From the NCBI RefSeq assembly GCF_018732085.1, contig NZ_CP076103.1, positions 4,712,001 through 4,776,000 of the forward strand: 64,000 nucleotides of DNA. Reading direction: 5' to 3'. The position numbers and the translations under genes are program-made. Under the pieces are notes generated by a model. The model did not search any database, had not been told where the DNA came from, and worked only from the letters and a program-made list of their open reading frames with translations. Below, one piece after another: positions 44,306 through 53,846 of this stretch (within the stretch, counting starts at the first letter, position 1; the number at the start of each line of letters is the position of its first letter). The stretch comes from Lysobacter capsici. GTDB taxonomy: Bacteria > Pseudomonadota > Gammaproteobacteria > Xanthomonadales > Xanthomonadaceae.

Positions 44306-46222
44306 TCAGATCTCCACCTGCGCGCCCAGTTCGACCAGCCGGTTGCCGGGAATATGGAAGAACCCGGTCGCCGGCGCGGCATTGCGATGCATGAAGGCGA
44401 ACAGGCGATCGCGCCAGATCGGCATGCCGCGATGGCGGCCGGCGACGACGGTCTCGCGGCTGGCGAAATACGTCGTGTCCATCGGGTCGAAATACACCCC
44501 GCCGGCATCGCACGAACGCATCAGCGCCAGCGGCACGTCGTGCACTTCCATGAAGCCGAAACGGATCAGCACGCGATAGAAATCGTTGCCGATCGCCTCG
44601 ATCTTCAGGCGTTTTTCCGGCGGCGCGTACGGCACGCCGAGCGTATGCACGGTCAGGAACACGTTGCGCTGGTGCAGCACCTTGTTGTGCTTGAGGTTGT
44701 GCATCAGCCCGTGCGGCACCACGTCCTTGTCGGCGGTCATGAAGATCGCCGTGCCCGGCACCCGCACCGGCGGCGCGAGCATCAGGCCGGGCAGGAAGCT
44801 GTCGAGCGCGATGCCTTCCTTGCGCACTTCTTCGTGCAGCAGCGCGCGGCCACGGCGCCAGGTGCGCATCATCGTGAACAAGATCACCCCGAGCAGCAGC
44901 GGGAACCAGGCCCCGTCCAGGAACTTGATGATGTTGGCGTAGAAGAACGCGACATCGACCAGCACGAACATCGCCGCGAGCAGCCAGAACAACGGCGCCG
45001 GCACCTTGGTGTTGGCCCGCAGGTAGATGATCATCAGCACGCTGGTGATCAGCATGGTGCCGGTCACCGACACGCCGTAGGCGGTGGCCAGCGCGGTCGA
45101 ACTGCCGAAGCCGACCACCGACACGATCACCAGCGCCAGCAGCATCCAGTTGACCGCCGGGATATAGATCTGGCCGATGGTGTCGCGCGAGGTGTGCTTG
45201 ATCTGCATGCGCGGGATGTAACCCAGTTGCATGGCCTGACGCGCGACCGAGTACGCGCCGGTTATGACCGCCTGCGAGGCGATCACGGTCGCCGCCGTGG
45301 CCAGGCCGATCATCGGAAACAGCGCCCATTGCGGCACCGCTTCGAAGAACGGATTGCCGACCGCGCTGGGCCTGTTGAGCATCAGCGCGCCCTGGCCGAG
45401 GTAGTTCAAGGTCAATGCGGGCAGCGCGAAATAGGTCCAGGCCAGGCGGATCGGCCATTTGCCGAAATGCCCCATGTCGGCGTACAGCGCCTCGCCGCCG
45501 GTCACCGCCAGTACCACCGCGCCGAGCACGAACACCGCATGCCAGTTGTGTTCCATGAAGAAGCGCACGCCCCAGATCGGGTTCAGCGCCTTGATCACCT
45601 GCGGCGCCTCGACGATGTTGTAGACACCGATCGCGCCGAGCACCAGGAACCACACGATCATCACCGGGCCGAACGCCCTGCCGACGTTCGCGGTGCCGAA
45701 GCGCTGGGCCAGGAACACCAGCACCAGCACGGCCACGGTGATCGGCACGACGAAATGGTCCAGATGCGGCGCCGCCACCTGCAGGCCTTCGACCGCCGAC
45801 AGCACCGAGATCGCCGGGGTGATCACGCCGTCGCCGAAAAACAGCGAGGCGCCGAAGATGCCGAGAATGCCGACGATGTAGACCCCGCGCGGGTGGTGCT
45901 TGAGCGTGCGCTGGGTCAGCGCGGTCAGGGCCATGATCCCGCCCTCGCCGTCGTTGTCGGCGCGCATGATCACCGCGACGTATTTGAACGTCACCACGAT
46001 CATCAGCGACCAGAACACCAGCGACAGGATGCCGAGCACGGTGTGTTCGTTGGGGATCAGGCCGTAGTGCGGCGAGAACGCTTCTTTCAGCGTGTACAGC
46101 GGGCTGGTGCCGATGTCGCCGAAGACCACGCCGATCGCGCCGGCGACCAGGCCGGCCATGCCGGTCTTGGCGTGGCCGGAAGCGTGATCGGCCTGCGGGT
46201 GGGACGGCTCGTTCGCGGACAT
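44306..46222 (-). CDS. kup: Potassium uptake protein Kup (copy 1)
   Basis: 638 aa, about 12 TM helices. Family motifs: GAIGVVFGDIGTSPLYTLKE, GGIMALTAL, FFGDGVITPAISVLSAVEGL and DMGHFGKWPIRLAW. A cytoplasmic tail of about 180 residues ends NRLVELGAQVEI. Kup is a proton-coupled K+ importer in the inner membrane. Compared with copy 2 it is shorter at the N-terminus and has GDGVITP where copy 2 has GDSVITP. A ribosome site (AGGAAGG) lies 3 nt before the ATG. Confidence 0.96.
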   Translation of the reverse strand: MSANEPSHPQADHASGHAKTGMAGLVAGAIGVVFGDIGTSPLYTLKEAFSPHYGLIPNEHTVLGILSLVFWSLMIVVTFKYVAVIMRADNDGEGGIMALTALTQRTLKHHPRGVYIVGILGIFGASLFFGDGVITPAISVLSAVEGLQVAAPHLDHFVVPITVAVLVLVFLAQRFGTANVGRAFGPVMIVWFLVLGAIGVYNIVEAPQVIKALNPIWGVRFFMEHNWHAVFVLGAVVLAVTGGEALYADMGHFGKWPIRLAWTYFALPALTLNYLGQGALMLNRPSAVGNPFFEAVPQWALFPMIGLATAATVIASQAVITGAYSVARQAMQLGYIPRMQIKHTSRDTIGQIYIPAVNWMLLALVIVSVVGFGSSTALATAYGVSVTGTMLITSVLMIIYLRANTKVPAPLFWLLAAMFVLVDVAFFYANIIKFLDGAWFPLLLGVILFTMMRTWRRGRALLHEEVRKEGIALDSFLPGLMLAPPVRVPGTAIFMTADKDVVPHGLMHNLKHNKVLHQRNVFLTVHTLGVPYAPPEKRLKIEAIGNDFYRVLIRFGFMEVHDVPLALMRSCDAGGVYFDPMDTTYFASRETVVAGRHRGMPIWRDRLFAFMHRNAAPATGFFHIPGNRLVELGAQVEI

Positions 46223-46373
46223 GCGCCTTCCTGGAGGTAGGGCGGCAGGGGCCCGCGCGGCGGACCGGCGGGCGAAGGAGGGACTTTAGCGGTTTGCCGG
46301 TGACGCCGATGCGGCGCAGGTCGACCCCGGGCGCCCGCTTTTCAGCCGGCGCCCGGAGGACTGCGCGCTGCGC

Positions 46374-48320
46374 TCAGATCTCGACCTGCGCGCCCAGCTC
46401 GACCAGCCGGTTGCCGGGAATCCGGAAGAACCCGGTCGCCGGCGCGGCATTGCGGTGCATGAAGGCGAACAGGCGATCGCGCCAGATCGGCATGCCGCGG
46501 TGGCGGCTGGCGACCACGGTTTCGCGGCTGGCGAAATAGGTCGTGTCCATCGGGTCGAAATAGATGCCGCCGGCGTCGCACGAGCGCATGAGCGCCAGCG
46601 GCACGTCGGGCACTTCCATGAAGCCGAAGCGGATCAGCACGCGATAGAAATCGTTGCCGATCGCCTCGATCTTGAGCCGCTTGTCCTTGGGCGCGTACGG
46701 CACGCCGAGGGTTTCCACGGTCAGGAACACGTTGCGTTCGTGCAGGACCTTGTTGTGCTTGAGGTTGTGCAGCAAGGCATGCGGCACCACGCCCTTGTCG
46801 GCGGTCATGAACACCGCGGTGCCGGGCACCCGCGCCGGCGGCGCCAGCATCAGGCCAGGCAGGAAGCTGTCGAGCTGGATGCCTTCCTTGCGCACTTCCT
46901 CGTGCAGCAGCTCGCGGCCGCGGCGCCAGGTGCGCAGCAGGGTGAACACCACCAAGCCGAGCACCACCGGGAACCACGCGCCCTGGAAGAACTTGGCGCC
47001 GTTGGCGATCACGAAACCCACGTCGACGACGAAGAACACCACGCACAGCGGCAGCACCCACTTGCGCCAGCGCGGCCACAGCGCGCGCGCGACCAGGGCG
47101 AGCAGCAAGGTATCGATCAGCATCGTGGTCGCAACCGAGATGCCGTACGCGGTAGCCAGCGCGGTCGAACTGCGGAACGCCAGGACCACGCCGATCACCG
47201 TGATCGCCAGCACCCAGTTGATGTAGGGCACATAGATCTGGCCGATGGTGTCGCTGGAGGTGTGCTTGATCTGCATGCGCGGGATGTAGCCCAGCTGCAT
47301 GGCCTGGCGCGCGACCGAATACGCGCCGGTGATGACCGCCTGGGACGCGATCACCGCGGCCATGGTCGCCAGCACGATCATCGGGTACAGTGCCCACGAC
47401 GGCACCGCTTCGAAGAACGGGTTCTTGACCGCCTCGGGGTGATGCAGCACGAACGCGCCCTGGCCCAGGTAATTGAGCATCAGGCACGGCAGCACCATGG
47501 TGTACCAAGCGTAGCGGATGGGCTTGGCGCCGAAGTGGCCCATGTCGGCGTACAGCGCTTCGCCGCCGGTCACCGCCAGCACCACCGCGCCCAGGATCAG
47601 CACCGAATGCCAGCCGTGTTCCATGAAGAAGCGCAGCGCCCACCACGGGTTCAGCGCCTTGAACACTTCCGGGCCCTGGATGATGTTGTGGATGCCGATC
47701 GCGGCCAGCGACACGAACCAGACCATGGTGATCGGCCCGAACACCTTGCCGACTTTCTCCGTGCCGAAGCGCTGGGCGAGGAACACCATCACCAGGATCA
47801 CCACGGTGATCGGCACGATGAACCGGTGCAGCCCGGGCGCGGCGACTTCCAGGCCCTCGACCGCGCCGAGCACCGAGATCGCCGGGGTGATCACGCTGTC
47901 GCCGAAGAACAGCGACGCGCCGAAGATGCCGAGGATGCCGACCACGTAGGCCGAGCGCCCGCCCTTGGCCAGGGTGCGCTGGGCCAGGGTCATCAGCGCC
48001 ATGATCCCGCCTTCGCCGTCGTTGTCGGCGCGCATGATGATGGTCACGTACTTGAGCGTGACCACGATCATCAGCGCCCAGAACACCAGCGACAGGATGC
48101 CGAGCACGGTGTCGTGGTTGCCGGTCAGGCCGAAATGCGGCGAGAACGCTTCCTTCAGCGTGTACAGCGGGCTGGTGCCGATGTCGCCGAAGACGACGCC
48201 GATCGCGCCCACGACCAGCCCGGGAAGGCCCTTCTTGGAGCCGTGATGGCCTGAGTCGTGTCCGTTCGCGGCCTTGTGGCCGTGAGCGTTTTTCGCACTG
48301 GAAGGAACGGTAGAAGACAT
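46374..48320 (-). CDS. kup: Potassium uptake protein Kup (copy 2)
   Basis: 648 aa, closely similar to copy 1, with a His/Lys/Gly-rich 27-residue start (AHGHKAANGHDSGHHGSKKG) that may sit on the membrane surface or bind metal. Same core motifs (VVFGDIGTSPLYTLKEAFSP, FFGDSVITPAISVLGAVEGL). The C-terminal ~200 residues are almost identical to copy 1, pointing to recent duplication or gene conversion. It precedes copy 1 in the same transcript direction with a 151-bp gap. Confidence 0.96.
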   Translation of the reverse strand: MSSTVPSSAKNAHGHKAANGHDSGHHGSKKGLPGLVVGAIGVVFGDIGTSPLYTLKEAFSPHFGLTGNHDTVLGILSLVFWALMIVVTLKYVTIIMRADNDGEGGIMALMTLAQRTLAKGGRSAYVVGILGIFGASLFFGDSVITPAISVLGAVEGLEVAAPGLHRFIVPITVVILVMVFLAQRFGTEKVGKVFGPITMVWFVSLAAIGIHNIIQGPEVFKALNPWWALRFFMEHGWHSVLILGAVVLAVTGGEALYADMGHFGAKPIRYAWYTMVLPCLMLNYLGQGAFVLHHPEAVKNPFFEAVPSWALYPMIVLATMAAVIASQAVITGAYSVARQAMQLGYIPRMQIKHTSSDTIGQIYVPYINWVLAITVIGVVLAFRSSTALATAYGISVATTMLIDTLLLALVARALWPRWRKWVLPLCVVFFVVDVGFVIANGAKFFQGAWFPVVLGLVVFTLLRTWRRGRELLHEEVRKEGIQLDSFLPGLMLAPPARVPGTAVFMTADKGVVPHALLHNLKHNKVLHERNVFLTVETLGVPYAPKDKRLKIEAIGNDFYRVLIRFGFMEVPDVPLALMRSCDAGGIYFDPMDTTYFASRETVVASRHRGMPIWRDRLFAFMHRNAAPATGFFRIPGNRLVELGAQVEI

Positions 48321-48354
48321 TTCGCGTGGTTCCGGGGCGGAGACCCGCCTTGGC

Positions 48355-48945
48355 TCAACGAAGCGCGGACTTTAGCGCTTTGCGGATGATGGCGGCAGCA
48401 TCGTCGCCGGCGGCGGTCGCTTCGCGCGCCATGCGCGCGGCTTCGACCGGTTTGTAGCCCAGTTGCTGCAAGGCGACGGTGGCTTCGCTCTGCGGATCGG
48501 CCGGCACACCGCTACTGGTGAAGGTGGCGCCGGAGCCGGCCAGATCGGCGGCGCGGTCGCGCAGTTCGACCACCATGCGTTCGGCGGTCTTCTTGCCGAT
48601 GCCGGGGATGCGGGTCAATGCGGTCACATCGCCGGCCTGGACCAGGCGCGCGAATTCCTCGACCGGCACGCCCGACAGCACCGCCAGCGCGATCTTCGCG
48701 CCGATGCCGCTGACCTTCTGCACATCGCGGAACAGGCGCCGCTCGGCCTCGCGCAGGAAGCCGTACAGCGACACGCTGTCTTCCTTCTGCGCGTAGTGCG
48801 TGAACAAGGCCACCTCGCGGCCGAGTTCGGGCAGGTCGTAGAACGTGCTCATCGGCGCTTCCAGCTCGTAGCCCACGCCATGGACGTCGACCACCAGCCA
48901 CGGCGGCTGCTTGTGCACGATGATGCCTTTGAGACGACCGATCAC
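48355..48945 (-). CDS. ruvA: Holliday junction branch migration protein RuvA
   Basis: 196 aa with GTG start at 48945 (GGGAG 7 nt upstream). N-terminal OB fold (IGRLKGIIVHKQPPWLVVDV), tandem helix-hairpin-helix motifs (VSGIGAKIALAVLSG, IPGIGKKTAERMVVELRD), and a C-terminal RuvB-binding domain. It binds four-way junctions as a tetramer and loads RuvB. Confidence 0.97.
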   Translation of the reverse strand: MIGRLKGIIVHKQPPWLVVDVHGVGYELEAPMSTFYDLPELGREVALFTHYAQKEDSVSLYGFLREAERRLFRDVQKVSGIGAKIALAVLSGVPVEEFARLVQAGDVTALTRIPGIGKKTAERMVVELRDRAADLAGSGATFTSSGVPADPQSEATVALQQLGYKPVEAARMAREATAAGDDAAAIIRKALKSALR

Positions 48946-49157
48946 GCGCGAACTCCCAATAGGATCGGCGACCCGCCGGCCCGCAGGTCGGCGCGTCGCA
49001 CGCAAGAAATGAAATACCCGGCGGCGAAATGCCCGGCCGTATCCGCCACAACGCGACCGCGGCCGCGAGTCCCTACCCGCCGCGACGACGCCATCGCGCC
49101 GCGTTGGGCGGCGACGGTTACGGCAACGGCGGCGAGCTGGCGCAAGGCGGCGCTCAC
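48942..49157 (-). CDS. Possible small ORF filling the ruvC-ruvA gap
   Basis: 71 aa starting with GTG directly after the ruvC TGA (TGAGTGA) and ending with a TGA that overlaps the ruvA GTG (GTGA). The start SAALRQLAAVAVTVAAQRGAM is mildly hydrophobic; the rest is Arg/Gly/Ala-rich. The exact fit between neighbours argues for a gene; the absence of recognisable similarity and the weaker codon bias in the second half argue against. Confidence 0.3.
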   Translation of the reverse strand: MSAALRQLAAVAVTVAAQRGAMASSRRVGTRGRGRVVADTAGHFAAGYFISCVRRADLRAGGSPILLGVRA

Positions 49158-49724
49158 TCAGGTCCCGCGCCTGCGCAGGTCGAGGGTGGAAATGCCGGTA
49201 CGCCGCGCGGTAGCACTCATGTGGGCATGGGTCAGCGCGACCGCAAGCGCGTCGGCGGCGTCGGCCTGCAGCTTCACTTCGGGAATATTCAGCAACAGCC
49301 GCACCATGTGCTGGACCTGTTGCTTGTCGGCCGCGCCGCGCCCGACCAGCGACTGCTTGATCACCCGCGGCGCGTACTCGCTGATCGGAATCCGCCGCCG
49401 CACCACCGTCGCCAGCGCCGCGCCGCGGGCATGGCCGAGCTTGAGCGCCGAGGTGGCGGACTTGTCCATGAACACGGTTTCGATCGCGACCTGCTGCGGC
49501 TGGAATTCGTCCAGCGCCGCTTCCAGTCCTTCGCACAGCAGACCCAGCCGCGACGGAAAATCATCGGCGTCGAGCAGCTTGAGCGCGCGCGCATGCACGA
49601 AGGTGCAGCGCCCGTCGCCGCCCACGTCGATCACGCCCAGGCCGGTGCGCTGCGAGCCCGGGTCGATGCCGAGGATGCGGGTGGCGCCGGCGGGAATCGG
49701 GAATGGGGAATCGGGAATCGACAT
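49158..49724 (-). CDS. ruvC: Holliday junction resolvase RuvC
   Basis: 188 aa. RNase H-like nuclease that cuts junctions symmetrically. Catalytic Asp in ILGIDPGSQRTG, Glu in VAIETVFMDKSATSA, and Asp residues in the LQADAADALAVALTHAH region are intact. The first 13 residues (SIPDSPFPIPAG) are encoded by GAATCCC heptamers; the native start would be expected at TRILGIDPG. No ribosome site is evident at the ATG. Confidence 0.96.
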   Translation of the reverse strand: MSIPDSPFPIPAGATRILGIDPGSQRTGLGVIDVGGDGRCTFVHARALKLLDADDFPSRLGLLCEGLEAALDEFQPQQVAIETVFMDKSATSALKLGHARGAALATVVRRRIPISEYAPRVIKQSLVGRGAADKQQVQHMVRLLLNIPEVKLQADAADALAVALTHAHMSATARRTGISTLDLRRRGT

Positions 49725-49824
49725 CGCCAGACTTCAGGAAACCCTGGCAATCGGTCGGGCATCCACGAGCGAAGGCACTGGCTCTTGCCCTACCCGATTC
49801 CCGATTCCAGATTCCCGATTCCCG
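49691..49824. repeat. Paired inverted GGGAATC heptamer element (ruvC-yebC gap)
   Basis: 49691-49720 (GGGAATC units) and 49795-49824 (GATTCCC units) face each other across about 74 bp. The left arm extends into the ruvC start codons. Confidence 0.85.
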
Positions 49825-49827
49825 GCC

Positions 49828-50559
49828 TCACACATATGCGTCTTCAGCCAGATCCGCGTTCGAATACACGTTCTGCACGTCGTCGATGTCTTCCAGCCAG
49901 TTCAGCAGCTTGACCACTTGCTGGCCGGTTTCGCCGGCGACGGCGATGTTGTTGTCGGCGCGCAGGGTGACCTGGGCCTCGCCCGGGCTCAGCCCGGCCG
50001 CTTCCATCGCCGCCTTGACCGCCTCGAACGCGTCGGGCGCGGTCAGCACGTCGATCGAACCGTCCTCGGGATAGACCACCACGTCGTCGGCGCCGGCCTC
50101 GATCGCCACTTCGGTGATCTTTTCCTCGTCCGAACCGGCGTCGAACCACAACACGCCGCGCTTGGCGAACATGAAGGAGACCGAGCCGTCGGTGCCGAGG
50201 TTGCCGCCGAACTTGCCGAACGCATGGCGCACGTCGGCGACGGTGCGGACCTTGTTGTCGGTCAGGCAGTCGACGATCACCGCCACGCCGCCCGGGGCGT
50301 AGCCCTCGTAGCGGATTTCCTCGTATTCCACGCCTTCCAGCGCGCCGGTGGCTTTCTTGACCGCGCGCTCGATCACGTCCTTGGTCATGTTCGCCGACAG
50401 GCCCTTGTCGATGGCGCTGCGCAGCCGCGGGTTGCTGTTGGGATCGCCGCCGCCCGAACGCGCCGCGACGCTGATTTCGCGGATGATCTTGGTGAAGATC
50501 TTGCCGCGACGCGCGTCTTCGGCGTTCTTGCGTGCTTCGATCGAAGGACCTCTACCCAT
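49828..50559 (-). CDS. yebC: YebC/PmpR-family regulatory protein
   Basis: 243 aa with the family start (MGRGPSIEARKNAEDARRGK), FTKIIREISVAARSGGGDPN, and ERAVKKATG. YebC proteins act as transcription regulators or, as shown for some members, help ribosomes translate proline-rich stretches. It is the first gene of the ruv cluster, a conserved position. Confidence 0.96.
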   Translation of the reverse strand: MGRGPSIEARKNAEDARRGKIFTKIIREISVAARSGGGDPNSNPRLRSAIDKGLSANMTKDVIERAVKKATGALEGVEYEEIRYEGYAPGGVAVIVDCLTDNKVRTVADVRHAFGKFGGNLGTDGSVSFMFAKRGVLWFDAGSDEEKITEVAIEAGADDVVVYPEDGSIDVLTAPDAFEAVKAAMEAAGLSPGEAQVTLRADNNIAVAGETGQQVVKLLNWLEDIDDVQNVYSNADLAEDAYV

Positions 50560-50772
50560 GGCGTGACCGGACGTGTCGTGTGAACAAGCCGGCGATTTTA
50601 CTCGATCGGGCCTGTCCGCCGGGGCATGGAATGCGGTTTTCGCTCGACCGGCGTCGGATTGCCCTGACCGCCGCGCCCAAACGCGTCCGCCCGGGGCAAA
50701 AAACGACCATTGCGCGAGCGCCCGTATCCGCGGTCCGTAACTGAACGACCGGCCGCGCAGGCCCGCCCCGCC

Positions 50773-51399
50773 TCAGTCGCCGAAGCGGCCGCGGCGAAAG
50801 AACGCCTCGGCCATGCGCGCGGCCTGGGCCGAAAATAGCAATCCACTGTGGCTGGCCTCGATCACCTCGTGCGCGGTCAAACCGGGCAGGCGGGTCTCCG
50901 ACACCGCCACGGTGCCGTCGCTGTCGCCGTCGAAACGGCCGAAATAGCGGCCCAGGCCATGCGGGCTGCGGCCGGCGATCAGCCCGACCTCGGCCGCGCC
51001 CTGCCACGGCGGACAGCCGGCCTGCAGCAGTTGCGCGGCGCGGCCGAGCATCGGCGCGCTCCAGGCGTGCCGGGCCAGGCCGTCGGCGGCGGAGCTGCCG
51101 CACAGCGGCGACCCCAGGCAGACCACCCGCCGCACCGGCAGATCGGCGTGTTCGCGCAGCGCGGTCAGGGTGATCAGACCGCCCAGGCTGTGGGCCAGCA
51201 CGTGGACCGGTTCGCGCCGCAGCCGCTCGACCAGCCGCGGCAGGGTCGCCTCGGGGCCGCCGCCGGCCCCGGCGTAGGCGAACACTTCCGGCTCGAAGCC
51301 GGCTGCGGCCAGCCGCGCGCCGAGCCAGGCCATCGACACGCCGGGCATCCAGATGCCGTGCAGCATCAACACTTTGCGGGTAGCGGTCGGTTTTGCCAT
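50773..51399 (-). CDS. Alpha/beta hydrolase (lipase-like)
   Basis: 208 aa from ATG 51399; the frame extends upstream without a ribosome site or conserved sequence. Oxyanion-hole region LMLHGIWMPGVSM, nucleophile elbow LAHSLGGL (Ser), Asp in DGDSDGTVAVSE, and His in IEASHSGLLFS give a complete triad. There is no signal peptide, so it is probably cytoplasmic. It resembles small PGAP1/lipase-type hydrolases, substrate unknown. Confidence 0.88.
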   Translation of the reverse strand: MAKPTATRKVLMLHGIWMPGVSMAWLGARLAAAGFEPEVFAYAGAGGGPEATLPRLVERLRREPVHVLAHSLGGLITLTALREHADLPVRRVVCLGSPLCGSSAADGLARHAWSAPMLGRAAQLLQAGCPPWQGAAEVGLIAGRSPHGLGRYFGRFDGDSDGTVAVSETRLPGLTAHEVIEASHSGLLFSAQAARMAEAFFRRGRFGD

Positions 51400-51893
51400 C
51401 GGGGTTTCTCGCGTCCGTTCGATCCAGCATAGACATCGGGCCGCCGCGCGCGCGATCCAAGCGCCGCCGGCGCGGGTGCGCGGGGTCGCTTGAAGCACCG
51501 GTCAGGTTGCCGTCGCAGCTCCCGTATCCGCGCGCCCATGGCGGGTCCGCATGTGGCCGCAGAGGATCGCTACCCCAACCCGAACGCGACACGTTCGGCG
51601 ACTGGCGCTATCCGCCGCGGTCTTTGGCGTTTCGATGTTTCTGCGTTGCTGCGCGCGCACCGCGTCGCCGACCCCGCGACGGCCGCATGCAGCGAGTGCG
51701 CGATCGCATCGCGCGGGTGCATGCGCGGATCGCGCGAAGTCGGCGAACCACGAATGGGCAACGCGCAAATTGGTAGCAACTGAAACCAGTCAAGCGCTTT
51801 GGAAATGTTTATTCAAGGCAAAAAGTGATCGCTATCGCCGAAGCCGAACATAAAAACATTCGGCACGCCGGAATGTGATCACGCGCCAACTCT
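51400..51893. other. Intergenic region without a supported gene
   Basis: Only Arg-rich frames occur. 51770-51870 is an AT-richer patch with a small hairpin (GCCGAA / TTCGGC at 51843-51864); it probably contains the promoter of the secreted protein that follows. Confidence 0.6.
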
Positions 51894-51950
51894 ATGTTGC
51901 GATCGCGCTCCAGGATGCGCGCCACCTCCCCCCTGTTTCGCGGACCGAAC

Positions 51951-53450
51951 ATGCGCCTGCGATCCTCTGCCCCGCCCCTGAGCGACCTCCTGGCCGCGGC
52001 GTTGATCGCCGCGGCCTCGATGTCGCCGATGCAAACCGCGCAGTGCGGCGAACTGCGGCCCGCGCAAAGCAACGACGACCTGTCCAACCCGCATCGCGGT
52101 TTCCTGTTGTGGGGCACCACCGTCGGCGCCGACGGCGGCCTGCCCGACAATCATTACGGCGCGTCGATGTACCAGATCTACGTGCCGTGGCGCGAAATCG
52201 AAACCGCCGACGAACAGTACGACTGGGACGGTTTCGAAAAACACCATCTCGCGCCGATCCTCAAGGAAAACCCGAACGCGACCTTCATCCTGCGCCCGGT
52301 CGCCGACTACCCCGACGGCGTGTCCAACCACATCAGTTACTACTTCGACAAGACCGAAGGCCAGCTCGAACGCGACTACCCCAAGTTCCTGGAACTCGCG
52401 CCGTTCAACATCGTCGCGCACGACTACACCAGCTGCGGCGGCGACGGCCCCGGGCGCGCGCCGGAGTACAACTCGCCGGCGATGCGCCAGCAGTTGCAGC
52501 AGTTCGTCCAGGCCTTCGGCCGCCGCTACGACGGCGATCCGCGCATCACCGCGATCCACGTCGGCCTGCTCGGTTTCTGGGGCGAATGGCATACCTCCGG
52601 CTGCGAAGCCTGGGAGCCCGACGCGACCACGCGCGCGCTGGTGCGCAACGCCTACGCAGCGGCGTTCACGCTCACGCCCGTGCATACCCGTTACGCGCGC
52701 AGCAGCGATCTGGACGGGGTGAACTTCGGCATCAGCGAAGACTTCTTCCCCTCCTTCACCGCGATGTGCAATGCCTACAGCCCCAAGCTGCCGCGCTGCG
52801 ACGACACCGGCTGGTGGAACCTGGAATGGGGCTTTCGCAACGAGGTGCCGGCCGCGCGCGAGAACTGGAAGCACAACCCGATCGGCGGCGAAAGCCCGTA
52901 CGCCGACCAGAAGAAGACCTGGACTTCGCGCACCGCCGACATCGTCGATCTGCTCAAGCGCTACCACTTCAGCTGGCTCGGCCCGGCCGGCCAGCACGAG
53001 GTCACCGGCAGCGGTTTCCCGGCCAAGATGCGCACGATCAAGCGCGCGCTCGGTTACGAATTCACCGTGCGCCAGGCGGTGTGGCCCGATGCGATGCGCG
53101 CCGGCGCGCCGATCTCGGTCACGCTCAGCGTCGAGAACACCGGCTCGGCGCCGCTGTATCACGTCTATCAGACCGAGCTGCACTGGGTCGACGCGAGCGG
53201 CGCGACGCGCGCTCGCGCGGCATTCGATTTTCCGTTGAATGCGCTGCTGCCGGGCGCCGCGCCGAGCACGCAGGTCAGTGCCACGACGGTGCCGGCTTCG
53301 CTGGCGCCGGGCAGTTATTCGTTGCGCCTGGCGATCGCGGACAGTTGGCGCGAGCGGCCGGGGATCGCGCCGCAGAATGTGGGGCGCGACGGCACTGGAC
53401 GGTTGAGCTTGGGGACGGTGACTGTCGCTGCGGCGGCGGTCGACCATTGA
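51951..53450 (+). CDS. Secreted DUF4832/DUF4874-type protein (glycosidase-like fold)
   Basis: 499 aa from ATG 51951 (a start at 51894 is possible). Signal peptide DLLAAALIAAASMSPMQTAQC. NPHRGFLLW, YVPWREIET and VADYPDGVSNH are typical of DUF4874; GLLGFWGEWHTSG and WWNLEWGFRNEV belong to the (beta/alpha)8-like part and DUF4832. The C-terminal ~110 residues form a beta-sandwich (ISVTLSVENTGSAPLYHVYQ). Predicted to act on polysaccharide outside the cell by fold analogy; no activity has been proved here. Confidence 0.85.
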   Translation: MRLRSSAPPLSDLLAAALIAAASMSPMQTAQCGELRPAQSNDDLSNPHRGFLLWGTTVGADGGLPDNHYGASMYQIYVPWREIETADEQYDWDGFEKHHLAPILKENPNATFILRPVADYPDGVSNHISYYFDKTEGQLERDYPKFLELAPFNIVAHDYTSCGGDGPGRAPEYNSPAMRQQLQQFVQAFGRRYDGDPRITAIHVGLLGFWGEWHTSGCEAWEPDATTRALVRNAYAAAFTLTPVHTRYARSSDLDGVNFGISEDFFPSFTAMCNAYSPKLPRCDDTGWWNLEWGFRNEVPAARENWKHNPIGGESPYADQKKTWTSRTADIVDLLKRYHFSWLGPAGQHEVTGSGFPAKMRTIKRALGYEFTVRQAVWPDAMRAGAPISVTLSVENTGSAPLYHVYQTELHWVDASGATRARAAFDFPLNALLPGAAPSTQVSATTVPASLAPGSYSLRLAIADSWRERPGIAPQNVGRDGTGRLSLGTVTVAAAAVDH

Positions 53451-53454
53451 ATGA

Positions 53455-53493
53455 GCGGGCCGGCGTAATCCCTCGGACGCCGGCCCGCTTTTC
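53455..53493 (+). terminator. Strong rho-independent terminator
   Basis: Perfect 12-bp stem GCGGGCCGGCGT / ACGCCGGCCCGC, 10-nt loop, then TTTTC, 5 bp after the DUF4832-type gene stop. Confidence 0.93.
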
Positions 53494-53520
53494 ATTGGTG
53501 ATTTGAGTCTTTGAAAGATT

Positions 53521-53846
53521 GAAGCAGGATCAAAAGCTTCCGCCACTAAAGCGGCGGGTCACTTTCTTTTGTCTAAAGCGACAAAAGAAAGGTAACCAAA
53601 GAAAAACGCTTTTCTTTGAATCAAGGGCCCGCAAGTGCGGTGCAGACGCGGGCACGCGCCACACGGGACATCCATGTCCCGGTGGCGCGCGACGCGCATC
53701 CATGCGCGTCGCCCTTCGGGTGTCCTTTTGCTAACGCGAGTCAGTGGCCTCGCAGCGCTGGATGAACTGCGCGGCTTCAAGCCCGAGCAAAAACTGCATG
53801 GCCTCCCTGTAGGAGCGGCGCAAGCCGCGACCGCGCCAATACAGCA
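53521..53846 (+). repeat. Solo copy of the hairpin-rich repeat element
   Basis: Same order as the right half of the 12130-12818 element: CCGCCACTAAAGCGGCGG hairpin, TTTCTTTTGTC/GACAAAAGAAA hairpin, stems 53665-53680 (GGGACAT/ATGTCCC) and 53691-53710 (GACGCGCAT/ATGCGCGTC), GCGCTGGATGAACTGCGC, and a terminal TGTAGGAGCGGCGCAAGCCGCGACCGCG REP. It fills much of the 939-bp gap 53450-54389. The remainder holds REP fragments (53811-53935, 54088-54112) and a solo dRS3-like arm, and no gene. Confidence 0.85.

Noticed and set aside
44141..48254. Long plus-strand frames opposite the kup genes
   Set aside because: His/Arg/Gln/Asp-rich complements of membrane-helix codons, a typical shadow pattern.
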